Assembly (NCBI GenBank): GCA_966248875.1
Contig: CBINBI010000005.1
Coordinates: 1-64,000 of the forward strand
Length of the DNA: 64,000 bases
From: Dokdonella_A sp966248875
GTDB taxonomy: Bacteria > Pseudomonadota > Gammaproteobacteria > Xanthomonadales > Rhodanobacteraceae
Direction of reading: 5' to 3'
Within the stretch, counting starts at the first letter, position 1; each line of letters begins with the position of its first letter. A program made the position numbers and the translations under genes. Positions 32,283 to 41,062 of the stretch are shown here, in pieces. Below the pieces are notes generated by a model that was not told the DNA's origin, ran no database searches, and worked only from the letters and a program-made list of their open reading frames with translations.

Positions 32283-32831
32283 ATGGCCCTCGACCGCGTC
32301 CCCGCCGGCCGCGACGTGCCGAACGAAATCAACGTCGTCATCGAGATTCCGATGAACGAGGAGCCGGTCAAGTACGAGGTCGACAAGGCGACCGGCGCGA
32401 TCTTCGTCGATCGCGTGCTGACGACGCCGATGCGCTATCCATGCAACTACGGCTACGTGCCGCGCACGCTCGGCGGCGACGGCGATCCGCTCGACGTGCT
32501 GGTGATCATGCCCGTGCCGTTGCTGCCGGGCTCGGTGATCCGCTGCCGCCCGGTCGGCATGCTCAACATGACCGACGAAGCCGGCGAGGACATGAAGCTC
32601 GTCGCCGTGCCGGTGTCGAAGGTGTTTCCCGGCTACCGCGACGTCGAATCAGTGCGCGACCTGCCCGAGCTGACGCTCGACCGCATCGCGCATTTCTTCG
32701 CGCACTACAAGGATCTGGAAAAGGGCAAGTGGGTCAAGATCGAGGGCTGGCGCGGCGCCGAGGATGCGAAGCGCGAGATCAGCGCCGGCGTGGAGCGCTA
32801 CGTCGCCGCTCCGGAGAAACCTGCGTTCTGA
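32283..32831 (+). CDS. ppa: Inorganic pyrophosphatase (family I)
   Basis: A 182-residue cytosolic Mg-dependent pyrophosphatase. Motifs: IEIPMNEEPVKYEVDKATG, the YPCNYGYVPRTLGGDGDPLDVLV signature with its metal-binding Asp residues, and KVFPGYRDV. It removes PPi from biosynthesis. With pfp and hppA nearby it forms part of a three-way choice of PPi fate: dissipation here, glycolytic use by Pfp, proton pumping by HppA. It starts at ATG 32283 after AGGAGCA. Confidence 0.96.
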   Translation: MALDRVPAGRDVPNEINVVIEIPMNEEPVKYEVDKATGAIFVDRVLTTPMRYPCNYGYVPRTLGGDGDPLDVLVIMPVPLLPGSVIRCRPVGMLNMTDEAGEDMKLVAVPVSKVFPGYRDVESVRDLPELTLDRIAHFFAHYKDLEKGKWVKIEGWRGAEDAKREISAGVERYVAAPEKPAF

Positions 32832-32862
32832 CGCTTCCGCGCAGGCGCGAGGGTCGCGCCGG

Positions 32863-34545
32863 TCAATCCTCGTCGCTCGCCTCTTCGTCCTCGCCGCGAA
32901 GATGCTCGACGGTGGGATCGACACCCGAAGCCAGCGCTTCGCGCACGTTCCAGATCGACACCTCGACGCCGCGGAACGGCTGCGAATACACCGGCGCGGC
33001 GCGGAAGCGGAAGCGCCGGTAGAAGCTGATGACCAGGCCGTCCGGATGTTCGGCGGCCCAGGCCGGCAGCTCGTCGAGCGTCAGCGTCGGCAGCGGCTGG
33101 GTCAGGCGACCGGCGAATTCATAGACGCCGTGGTGCCAGCCGAGGTGCACGATCGGCTGGCCGCGCTCCTGCGCGTCGTGCACCTCCGCGGCGACCGCGC
33201 GCACGTCGTAGCGCGGGTCGGTGCCCTGGATCAGTGCCAGCTTCATGAGCAGCACGACCGCCACCGTCCCGAGCGCGGGCCACAGCGGCTCGTGGATGCG
33301 TCGCGCGAAAACCAGCAGGACGACACCCAGCAGCGCCACGCCGGCGCCCCACGCCGGCCAGGTGTCCGAAACGAACGCGAGGTCCGGCCGCGTCGCGGCA
33401 TAGCCCGGCAAGAGCGCCAGCGCGATCCCGATCGCGATGAGCACGATCGAAGCGAGGCCCACGCGGATGACAAACGCCGATCGCTCGAGTGCGATGGCGA
33501 GCAGCATCGCGATGCCGGGCAGTATCGGCAGCAGGTAGTGCGCCTGCTTGCCGCCGATCAGCGAGAACGCGATCAGCGTCGGCAGCGCCCAGGCGAGCGC
33601 GAGGCGTGCGCCGCGCTCGCGCCAGAGGTCGCGCAGCGGCGACAGGCGCGCCCGCAGCGCGAGCGGCCACGGCAGCAGCATCACCGGCAGCCACACGACG
33701 TACCACCAGATCGGCTGGGCGTGCGTGCCGGTCTTGACGCCCTGGATGCGATCAAACGTCTGGCTGAGGAAAATCGCCCGCGCGTATTCGGGCCCGCCGT
33801 GCAGCGCCGCCGGGATCGCCCAAGCCAGTGCGATGATGGCGCCGAGAACGATCGCGGCCACAAGCAGGCCGAAGTAGCGTGCGTTGCCGCGCGGGATGCC
33901 GCGGTTCCACCACGGCGCGAGCAGCGCCGCGAAGCCGACGTCGAGCAGCAGCACCGGCCCCTTGGCGAGAATGCCGAGCCCGATGCCGAGGCCGGTCAGC
34001 GCCACACCGCGCCGCGGGCGGTCCTCGACGAGATCGACGATGCCGTGCAGCGCAAGCAGCGCGCAGGTCGTCAGCAGCACGTCGAACATGATCGCGTTGG
34101 CAAACGTGGCGAAATACAGCATGCCGAGCAGCAGCACCGCGGCGGTGCGCGCCACGGCGGCGGAGCCCGACAGGCGGCTCACCAGCCGCGCCAGCAGGAA
34201 CAGGCTCGCGAGCGAGCACGCGAGCGTCATTGCGCGCGCGGTCCACGCGTGCACGCCGGTGACGAGCCAACCCGCATTGATCAGCCAGAACAGCAGCGGC
34301 GGCTTCTGCGGATACAACGCGCCGTTGAGATGCGGCACGAGAAATTCGCCGGTCCGGCGCATTTCCCAGGCCACGGCGAGGTAGCGCGTCTCGTCGATCG
34401 GCAGCGGCGGCAACAGAAAGACGACCGGAACCAGCAGCAGGAAGCCGAGGAACAGCGGATGTTCGACCAGCGCGCGCCACGGCGGCGCCGAAGCGGTGGA
34501 AGCAATCGGGGTCACGTCGGTGCAAGGAAACGTCGATCGCGACAC
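32863..34545 (-). CDS. ArnT/PMT-like glycosyltransferase, polytopic
   Basis: A 560-residue GT-C-fold integral membrane protein. The first periplasmic loop has the DExR-type motif PIDETRYLAVAWEMRR. QKPPLLFWLINAGW and GKQAHYLLPILPG match ArnT/undecaprenyl-phosphate glycosyltransferases. About 11 transmembrane helices are followed by a C-terminal soluble domain of about 130 residues with an acidic tail. It would move a lipid-linked sugar onto an envelope acceptor (lipid A or protein). No arn biosynthesis genes are near, so the sugar is unknown. Confidence 0.88.
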   Translation of the reverse strand: MSRSTFPCTDVTPIASTASAPPWRALVEHPLFLGFLLLVPVVFLLPPLPIDETRYLAVAWEMRRTGEFLVPHLNGALYPQKPPLLFWLINAGWLVTGVHAWTARAMTLACSLASLFLLARLVSRLSGSAAVARTAAVLLLGMLYFATFANAIMFDVLLTTCALLALHGIVDLVEDRPRRGVALTGLGIGLGILAKGPVLLLDVGFAALLAPWWNRGIPRGNARYFGLLVAAIVLGAIIALAWAIPAALHGGPEYARAIFLSQTFDRIQGVKTGTHAQPIWWYVVWLPVMLLPWPLALRARLSPLRDLWRERGARLALAWALPTLIAFSLIGGKQAHYLLPILPGIAMLLAIALERSAFVIRVGLASIVLIAIGIALALLPGYAATRPDLAFVSDTWPAWGAGVALLGVVLLVFARRIHEPLWPALGTVAVVLLMKLALIQGTDPRYDVRAVAAEVHDAQERGQPIVHLGWHHGVYEFAGRLTQPLPTLTLDELPAWAAEHPDGLVISFYRRFRFRAAPVYSQPFRGVEVSIWNVREALASGVDPTVEHLRGEDEEASDED

Positions 34546-34665
34546 TTTCGCATCGGAGCGTGATTTGCGCCAGCTTCACGCATCCCGGCGCACCTGCGAG
34601 GTGCGGGCACCGCGTTCATTGCTCGCAGCAAGACGGTGAGTCCCCGTCATGGCGATGGACGACGC

Positions 34666-35688
34666 TCACCCGCGCCGCAGCAGCTCACGCAGATCGATGA
34701 CCGCCGCGTTCGCGCGCGAGATGTAGTTCGCCATCACCAGCGAGTGGTTGGCGAAGAAACCGAACGGCGTGCCGTTGAGGACGATCGGGCTGCCGAGCGG
34801 CTCCTGCGACTCGCGCAACTCGCGGATCACCTGGTCCAGGCTCACCATCGCGTTCTTGTCGCGCAGCACCGGCGCGAAGTCGATGCGGATCGCCTCGAGC
34901 TGCTCGCGCAGCGCCCATGTGTAGCCGCGCGCCTCGTAGAAGTTGTCGTCGATCTCGGTCCATGGCGTCCGGACGACGCGCGGGCTCGCGGCGGGCGTCG
35001 ACTGCTGCGCGTTCGGGTCGCCCGCGAGATCGGTGTCGATGCGTTCCTGGCCGACGCTGGCGGAAAGCCGCTGCGAGAGCGATCCGAGCCGTGTCGAGAC
35101 CGTGCCGAGGTAGTCGGCAAGATTGTCGGCGCGCGCGAAAAACTGGGCGTCGTGGAGGTCGCTGTCGGCCAATCGCGTGAGGTAACGGTCCACGTAGCCG
35201 ATCGCCTTGCGGTACTGGCGCTCCGAGCTCGGCAGCAGCCAGCGATCGTTCGGCGAATTGAACAGCGGTGCCGCTTCCCGGAGATCGACGTCCTCGGTCG
35301 ACTGCGTCTGCGAGCGGCTGAACGCGTTGCGCATCGCGTCGGAGAGATCGCGCGTCGCAACCAGCGCTCCGAATTCCCAGTTCGGCACATTGTCCATCAG
35401 CACGCCGGGCGGCAGCTTGTCGTTGCTGAGATAGCCGCCGCGCTTTTCCAGCAGCGTCTCGGCGCAGCGCATCAGCGTCGAGACCGTCACCGAGCCGGCG
35501 ACGAGCGACTGGTTCTTGGCCGCCACGCGCGCCTGCGCGGTCGAGGCGACGTCGAAATGCGGCGGCTCGTAATCCCACCACCACATCAGTGCCAGCACGA
35601 CCAGCGCATAGACCGCGACGACGATGCCCGCGATCCGCGCTATCCGGCCCCTGCCCGGCTTCGCGGGCGATCCCGTGGTGTCCTGCAT
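34666..35688 (-). CDS. DUF2333 family membrane-anchored protein
   Basis: A 340-residue protein with one N-terminal transmembrane helix (about 20-40, IARIAGIVVAVYALVVLALM) and a large periplasmic domain matching DUF2333: GGYLSNDKLPPGVLMDNVPNWEFGAL-type segment at 35335-35430, PLFNSPNDRWLLPSSERQY and SLVMANYISRANAAVIDLREL. Function unknown. The ATG at 35688 (MQDTTG) with GAGGG in front is preferred to the GTG three codons upstream. Confidence 0.88.
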   Translation of the reverse strand: MQDTTGSPAKPGRGRIARIAGIVVAVYALVVLALMWWWDYEPPHFDVASTAQARVAAKNQSLVAGSVTVSTLMRCAETLLEKRGGYLSNDKLPPGVLMDNVPNWEFGALVATRDLSDAMRNAFSRSQTQSTEDVDLREAAPLFNSPNDRWLLPSSERQYRKAIGYVDRYLTRLADSDLHDAQFFARADNLADYLGTVSTRLGSLSQRLSASVGQERIDTDLAGDPNAQQSTPAASPRVVRTPWTEIDDNFYEARGYTWALREQLEAIRIDFAPVLRDKNAMVSLDQVIRELRESQEPLGSPIVLNGTPFGFFANHSLVMANYISRANAAVIDLRELLRRG

Positions 35689-35758
35689 TGCCCTCACCCT
35701 GCGCCTGGCGCCATGGAATGCACGCCGGCGCGGCCGGCGTTCGCAGGACTATCGTACT

Positions 35759-36334
35759 TCAGTCGTTGCCGTACTTGCCGGGTGCGGGTTCGCCCTTCTT
35801 GCCGAGGTCTTCGAGCATCGTCTTGAGGTCCTCGGCGTGTTCCTCTTCCTTGGCGAGGATCTCCTCCATCATGCGCCGGGAGGTGGGATCGTCGTCCCCG
35901 AGGTACTGCGCGATCTCGCGGTAGCTGTCGATGGCGATGCGCTCGGCGACGAGGTCCTCCTCGATCATCTCGACGAGGCTGGAGCCTTCGACGTACTGCG
36001 CGTGGCTGCGCGACAGCAGCCCCTCGGGATCGAGATTCGGCTTGCCGTCGAGCTGCGTGATGCGCTCGGCGATGCGGTCGGCGTGCTCCTGCTCGTCCGT
36101 GGCATGCTCGGCGAACTCGGCCGCGACGGTCTTGGCGTGGATGCCCGAAGCCATGTAGTAGTGGTACTTGTAGCGCAGGGTGCAGACGATTTCGGTCGCG
36201 AGCGCGTCGTTCAGAAGCTTGATGACGGTCTCGCGATCGGCCTTGTAACCCTGCGTCACCGCGCCCTGCTGGATGTGCTCGCGCGCGCGTTTGCGGATGG
36301 TCTCGACGTCGGTGAGAAACGGTTTCGCTGACAT
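35759..36334 (-). CDS. Ferritin-like (bacterioferritin/DUF2383-type) di-iron protein
   Basis: A 191-residue four-helix bundle. Di-iron ligands are visible as E and ExxH pairs: LATEIVCTLRYKYHYY, HATDEQEHADRIAERI, EDLVAERIAIDSYREI and EEILAKEEEHAEDL. It is probably an iron storage or stress-protection ferritin of the bacterioferritin superfamily. A perfect GGAGG lies 5 nt from the ATG. The 197 bp upstream, towards thiC, has an imperfect CCTCTCCC hairpin (about 36470) and an AT-rich block (36410-36450) but no identified gene. Confidence 0.9.
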   Translation of the reverse strand: MSAKPFLTDVETIRKRAREHIQQGAVTQGYKADRETVIKLLNDALATEIVCTLRYKYHYYMASGIHAKTVAAEFAEHATDEQEHADRIAERITQLDGKPNLDPEGLLSRSHAQYVEGSSLVEMIEEDLVAERIAIDSYREIAQYLGDDDPTSRRMMEEILAKEEEHAEDLKTMLEDLGKKGEPAPGKYGND

Positions 36335-36531
36335 GCTGCCTCCGGATCCAGGGGTGAGCGCGGAATCGACATCGCGAGGCGTCGATCGACGCGCACGGCG
36401 AAGGCCTCCGATCTTAAATCCGGAATATGAACGGGGCTGCAATTTTTCGGGCCCGCAGGAAACGGGCGTCCCCTCTCCCGCGACGCGGCAGAGGAGACAG
36501 CGCGCGAATGCATGGAGAAATCAACCGACAG

Positions 36532-38406
36532 CTACTGCGGCGAATAGACCTCGCCGCCCTTCGCCCGGAATTCCGCCGCCTTCTTGGCCATGCCCTCGCT
36601 GATCGCAGCGGACTCGTCCACACCGTGCGCCTTCGCGTAGTCGCGCACGTCCTGCGTGATCTTCATCGAGCAGAACTTCGGACCACACATCGAGCAGAAG
36701 TGCGCGGTCTTGTGCGCCTCCTTCGGCAGCGTCTCGTCATGGAATGCCTTGGCCTTCTCGGGATCGAGCGCGAGGCGGAACTGATCCTCCCAGCGGAACT
36801 CGAAGCGGGCCTTCGACAGCGCGTTGTCGCGCGCCTGCGCACCCGGGTGGCCCTTGGCGAGGTCGGCCGCGTGCGCGGCGATCTTGTACGTGATGATGCC
36901 GTCGCGGACGTCCTGCTTGTCCGGCAGCCCGAGGTGCTCCTTCGGCGTCACGTAGCAGAGCATCGCCGTGCCGAACCAGCCGATCATCGCGGCGCCGATC
37001 GCGCTGGTGATGTGGTCGTAGCCGGGTGCGATGTCGGTCGTCAGCGGGCCCAGCGTGTAGAACGGCGCCTCGGCGCACTTCTCGAGCTGGCGCTCCATGT
37101 TTTCCTTGATGAGGTGCATCGGCACGTGGCCCGGACCCTCGATCATGACCTGCACGTCGTGCTTCCACGCAATCCGCGTCAGCTCGCCGAGCGTGTCGAG
37201 CTCGGCGAACTGCGCCTCGTCGTTCGCGTCGGCGATGGAGCCGGGACGAAGGCCGTCGCCGAGCGAGAACGCGACGTCGTACGCCTTCATGATCTCGCAG
37301 ATCTCCTCGAAACGTTCGTAGAGGAACGATTCGCGGTGATGCGCAAGGCACCACTTCGCCATGATCGAGCCGCCGCGAGAGACGATGCCGGTCACGCGCT
37401 TCGCGGTCAGCGGCACGAATGGCAGGCGCACGCCCGCGTGGATCGTGAAGTAATCGACGCCCTGCTCCGCCTGCTCGATCAGCGTATCGCGGAACAGCTC
37501 CCAGGTGAGGTCCTCGGCGACGCCGCCGACTTTCTCCAGCGCCTGATAGATCGGCACCGTGCCGATCGGCACCGGCGAATTGCGCAGGATCCACTCGCGC
37601 GTCTCGTGGATGTGCTTGCCGGTGGAAAGGTCCATGACGGTGTCGGCGCCCCAGCGGATCGCCCAGACCATCTTCTCCACTTCCTCGGCGATCGAGCTCG
37701 TCACGGCCGAGTTGCCGATGTTCGCGTTGATCTTCACGAGGAAGTTGCGGCCGATGATCATCGGCTCGGATTCGGGATGATTGATGTTCGCCGGAATGAT
37801 CGCGCGTCCGCGCGCGACCTCGTCGCGCACAAACTCCGGCGTGATCGTCTTCGGCAGCGAGGCACCGAACGACTGGCCCGGATGCTGTTTCAGGAGATGC
37901 GCCTCGCGGATCGCATCGAGCTTCTGATTCTCGCGGATCGCGACGAACTCCATCTCCGGCGTGACGATGCCGCGCCGCGCGTAGTGCATCTGGGTGACGT
38001 TCGCGCCCGCCTTCGCGCGCCGCGGCTTCGGCAGCGCCGGAAAACGAACGCCGGCAAGCTCGGGCGCGACGGCGTGACGGCGCGTGAACGGCGACGTGAA
38101 GTCGGCGAGCCGTTCCGTGTCGCCGCGCTCGGCGATCCAGCGTGCGCGCAGCGCCGGCAGGCCCGAAGCCAGATCGGCACGGAACGCGGGATCGGTGTAC
38201 GGCCCCGAGGTGTCGTAGACGACGAAAGGCGCGTTCTTCTCCGCGCCGAACAGCGACGGCGTGTCGTCGAGCGCGATCTCACGCATCGGCACGGCGATGT
38301 CGTCGCGGCTGCCGCGCACGTGGATCTTGCGCGAGCCTGGGATCGGTCCGGTGACGGTTTCGGAAAGCTCGGCGGCTTCCCTGAGCAGAGCGGGTACGGC
38401 ATTCAT
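36532..38406 (-). CDS. thiC: Phosphomethylpyrimidine synthase
   Basis: A 624-residue radical-SAM enzyme converting 5-aminoimidazole ribotide to HMP-P, the pyrimidine of thiamine. The C-terminal cluster-binding CxxCxxxxC is CSMCGPKFC. Other marks: GRAIIPANINHPESEPMIIG, KINANIGNS, IEGPGHVPMHLI and TTDIAPGYDHITSAIGAA. The N-terminal extension is typical of proteobacterial ThiC. It is regulated by the TPP riboswitch immediately upstream. Confidence 0.98.
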   Translation of the reverse strand: MNAVPALLREAAELSETVTGPIPGSRKIHVRGSRDDIAVPMREIALDDTPSLFGAEKNAPFVVYDTSGPYTDPAFRADLASGLPALRARWIAERGDTERLADFTSPFTRRHAVAPELAGVRFPALPKPRRAKAGANVTQMHYARRGIVTPEMEFVAIRENQKLDAIREAHLLKQHPGQSFGASLPKTITPEFVRDEVARGRAIIPANINHPESEPMIIGRNFLVKINANIGNSAVTSSIAEEVEKMVWAIRWGADTVMDLSTGKHIHETREWILRNSPVPIGTVPIYQALEKVGGVAEDLTWELFRDTLIEQAEQGVDYFTIHAGVRLPFVPLTAKRVTGIVSRGGSIMAKWCLAHHRESFLYERFEEICEIMKAYDVAFSLGDGLRPGSIADANDEAQFAELDTLGELTRIAWKHDVQVMIEGPGHVPMHLIKENMERQLEKCAEAPFYTLGPLTTDIAPGYDHITSAIGAAMIGWFGTAMLCYVTPKEHLGLPDKQDVRDGIITYKIAAHAADLAKGHPGAQARDNALSKARFEFRWEDQFRLALDPEKAKAFHDETLPKEAHKTAHFCSMCGPKFCSMKITQDVRDYAKAHGVDESAAISEGMAKKAAEFRAKGGEVYSPQ

Positions 38407-38510
38407 CGAAAGGCGTCCTGCGGTTCGTGGTTCCGCGCGAAGGATGCGCGGATGCTGCGGGAGATTCGCTCGAAGCGGAGACGCTCAGGACGCGTGGCGG
38501 ATGCGCCGCG

Positions 38511-38590
38511 AAGCTTCCCTACGCCGGTGTCAGCCGGATCAGGTTCGAAGGGTGTCTCTCAGCCCGCGTTTCCGGGCACCCCCGCTTCAG
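38511..38590 (-). ncRNA. TPP riboswitch controlling thiC
   Basis: On the minus strand the THI-box is nearly consensus: GGGGUGCCCGG at the 5' side, GCUGAGAGACACCCUUCGAA, then CCUGAUCCGGCUGACACCGG and GCGUAGGGAAGC at the 3' end. The P2-J-P3 core GCUGAGA and the ACCUGAUC/GCGUAGGGAAG pair are all present. The distance to the thiC ATG is 104 nt. Binding thiamine pyrophosphate should shut off thiC expression. The remainder of the 345-bp gap (38591-38751) holds no gene. Confidence 0.97.
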
Positions 38591-38751
38591 GTGTGCATTC
38601 AATCACGTTCGTCCGACGCCGGCCACCACGTCTCGCCCTTCGCGGCGTTCGCGGTTCCCGCACCAGCTGCCCTCTGCCGCCAGCGGGCGAGGCGAAATGC
38701 GCGCAATGATGTGCTCGCCGGTACAGTTCATACTCCACAGGGGAGGCCACG

Positions 38752-39921
38752 ATGAGGATCGCCATCGTCGGTTACGGCACCGCCGGCCAGGCTGCGGCGA
38801 TCTTCCTCGCGTGCGATGGCCATGACGTCGAAGTCTTCGAACGCAGCCCTGAGCTGAAACCCGTCGGTGCGGGATTTCTGCTGCAGCCGACCGGGCTCGG
38901 CGTCATGGCCGCGCTCGGGCTTCGCGAAGCCGTGATCGCGCGCGGCGCACGTATCGAGCGGCTGCACGGCGTGAATGCGGCAGGCCGCATGGTCATGGAC
39001 ATGCGCTACGCCGAGCACGCGCGCGAGAGCTTCGGTCTCGGCATGACGCGCGGCGCGCTGTTCGCACTGTTGCACACGGCGTGCGTGCACGCGGTCGCGA
39101 TCCGCACCGGCATCCGCATCGAACGCACCGCCGAGGAAGGCCGCGGGCTGGTCGACGACGCCGGCCACGAGCATGGCCCGTTCGACCTCATCGTCGCCGC
39201 GGACGGCGCGAGCTCGGCGCTGCGCGGCGCGTGCGGCCTCGCACGCCGCGATCCCGTGTATCCCTGGGGCGCGATGTGGTGCCTCCTGCCCGCCGACGGC
39301 TGGCCGCACGCGGCCGAGCTCCGCCAGCGCTACGATGGCACGCGCCGCATGCTCGGCGTACTGCCGGTCGGCACGCGGCCTGATTTCGCCGGCCGCTGGC
39401 TCACGTTCTACTACAGCCTCGCCGGCGCGCGCATCGACGCGTTCGGCGCCGGCGACCTCGCGACGATGCAGGCCGACGTCGCCGCGCTCTGGCCCGAGCT
39501 CGCCGAACGCACATGCACGCTCGTCGACGCGACGCAGCTCAAGCGCGCGCGCTACCGGGATGTCGTGATGAAGCGGCCGTGGCATGGCCGCACCGTCTTC
39601 ATCGGCGACGCCGCACACGGCATGAGCCCGCAGCTCGGCCAGGGCGTCAACATGGCGCTGCTCGATGCGGAGGCTCTCGCGCACGCGTTGCGCACGCACG
39701 CGGACGTACCGCATGCGCTTGCGCACTACGCGCGCGCCCGCGCGCGCCATGTCGCGGTGTACCAGACCATCAGCCGCTGGCTCACGCCTATGTTCCAGTC
39801 GGAAAGCCGGCTGCTCGGAAGGCTGCGCGATTCCGTCTTTGGCCCGCTCGGCCGCCTGCCCCTCGCACGCCGCGAAATGCTCAAGATCCTGACGGGCACC
39901 AAGCGGCGCTGGCCGCCGTGA
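38752..39921 (+). CDS. FAD-dependent aromatic-ring monooxygenase family protein
   Basis: A 389-residue UbiH/PHBH-fold flavoprotein. N-terminal FAD-binding AIVGYGTAGQAAA, the middle VAADGASSALRG (the DG motif) and the late FIGDAAHGMSPQLGQGVNMAL are all intact. It should hydroxylate an aromatic or quinone-like substrate with NAD(P)H and O2. The substrate is unknown, and no ubiquinone or catabolic genes are nearby. The ATG has GGGGAGG upstream. The first glycine motif is GYGTAG rather than GxGxxG-GL, a tolerated variant. Confidence 0.9.
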   Translation: MRIAIVGYGTAGQAAAIFLACDGHDVEVFERSPELKPVGAGFLLQPTGLGVMAALGLREAVIARGARIERLHGVNAAGRMVMDMRYAEHARESFGLGMTRGALFALLHTACVHAVAIRTGIRIERTAEEGRGLVDDAGHEHGPFDLIVAADGASSALRGACGLARRDPVYPWGAMWCLLPADGWPHAAELRQRYDGTRRMLGVLPVGTRPDFAGRWLTFYYSLAGARIDAFGAGDLATMQADVAALWPELAERTCTLVDATQLKRARYRDVVMKRPWHGRTVFIGDAAHGMSPQLGQGVNMALLDAEALAHALRTHADVPHALAHYARARARHVAVYQTISRWLTPMFQSESRLLGRLRDSVFGPLGRLPLARREMLKILTGTKRRWPP

Positions 39922-40008
39922 CTCGCGTTGAATTCAGCAACGAACCGCCGAGTGCCGCCGTCTTGAAATCGGGCCGGGACCACAAACATCGCGAAAAGGA
40001 GGTGCGAC

Positions 40009-40560
40009 ATGGCCATCCTGAAATCTTCCATTCGACGGATGCTTCTCATTGCGAGCGCGCTCGCGATCTCGAGCGCCACGGCCACGGAACTGCGGCACGC
40101 CGGCGACTCGCGCGTGCAGGTCGGCTGGACCGATCCTGCCGACTTCAGCGAAGCCCGGCAGAACTACGGCGGCGGCCTCGGGCGCCCGTCGCCTGAGGAA
40201 TGGCTGGGCGATCTCGCGCGGCACCTCGGCCACCGCGCCGAGCGCGTGCTGCCGCAAGGAGAACGTCTGCAAGTCACGTTCACGAACGTGCAGCGCGCCG
40301 GCACGTACGAGCCATGGCGCGGCCCGATGTGGGACGACGTGCGCATCGTCAAGAACATCTATCCGCCGCGCATCGATCTCACGTTCACGCTGACCGACGC
40401 GAGCGGCGCCGTCATCAAGGAGGGCCGCCGCGAACTGCGCGATCCGGCGTTCCTGCAGCGCGGCACCCTGAACGAGACCGACCCGCTCCGGTACGAGAAG
40501 CGGATGCTGGACGACTGGCTGAGAAGCGAGTTCGCGGACGCACGCGACACCCGAAGCTGA
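40009..40560 (+). CDS. DUF3016 family secreted protein
   Basis: A 183-residue protein with a signal peptide (cleavage near SATATE). DUF3016 features: RVQVGWTDPADFSEAR, a LARHLGHRAERVLPQGERLQVTFT-like strand-rich middle (40210-40280), and the MWDDVRIVKNIYPPRIDL segment. Function unknown. The ribosome-binding site is unusually strong (AAAAGGAGGTGCGAC before the ATG), so it is probably well expressed. The cupin gene follows after 28 bp. Confidence 0.88.
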   Translation: MAILKSSIRRMLLIASALAISSATATELRHAGDSRVQVGWTDPADFSEARQNYGGGLGRPSPEEWLGDLARHLGHRAERVLPQGERLQVTFTNVQRAGTYEPWRGPMWDDVRIVKNIYPPRIDLTFTLTDASGAVIKEGRRELRDPAFLQRGTLNETDPLRYEKRMLDDWLRSEFADARDTRS

Positions 40561-40588
40561 TCGAACGCCATCATCGAAGGAGCACCGC

Positions 40589-41002
40589 ATGCGCAATGTG
40601 ATTCCGGGCATCCTTGCCGTTTCCGCCTTGCTCGCCGGCGCACCGCTTGCGTTCTCCGCCGATGCGCCGCCCGCGGACGTGAAACCGCTGCTGACCAAGA
40701 CCCTGCCCGACCTGCCCGGGAAGGAAGTCTCGATGATCACCGTCGAGTACCCGCCCGGCGGTGCCAGCAAGCCGCACCGCCACGACGCTGACGTGTTCGT
40801 CTACGTGCTCGAAGGCGCCGTCGTCATGCAGGTGAAAGGCGGCAAGGAGGTCACGGTGCACGCGGGCGAGACGTTCTACGAAGGGCCGACCGACGTGCAC
40901 AGCGTCTCGCGCAATGCGAGCACGGCCGCGCCGGCGAAATTCCTGGTGTTCTTCATCAAGAAGCAGGGCGCGCCGGCGACGCGTCCGGTGGAGGGCGCAT
41001 AG
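40589..41002 (+). CDS. Secreted cupin-domain protein
   Basis: A 137-residue periplasmic single-domain cupin. The signal peptide ends near AFSADA. The metal-site motifs are GGASKPHRHDADVFVYVLEG (His-x-His and Glu) and ETFYEGPTDVHSVSRNAS (second His). The fold binds a metal and small ligand; the reaction is unknown. It is probably co-transcribed with the DUF3016 gene and ended by a terminator. Confidence 0.9.
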   Translation: MRNVIPGILAVSALLAGAPLAFSADAPPADVKPLLTKTLPDLPGKEVSMITVEYPPGGASKPHRHDADVFVYVLEGAVVMQVKGGKEVTVHAGETFYEGPTDVHSVSRNASTAAPAKFLVFFIKKQGAPATRPVEGA

Positions 41003-41009
41003 GAAGCAG

Positions 41010-41034
41010 AGGGCGGGCTCCGGCCCGCCTTTTT
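41010..41034 (+). terminator. Rho-independent terminator after the cupin gene
   Basis: The stem GGCGGGC / GCCCGCC with a TCCG loop is followed by five T, starting 10 bp after the stop. Confidence 0.9.
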
Positions 41035-41062
41035 CTTTCCGGCGTCGCGGTGCTGAAGCCCA

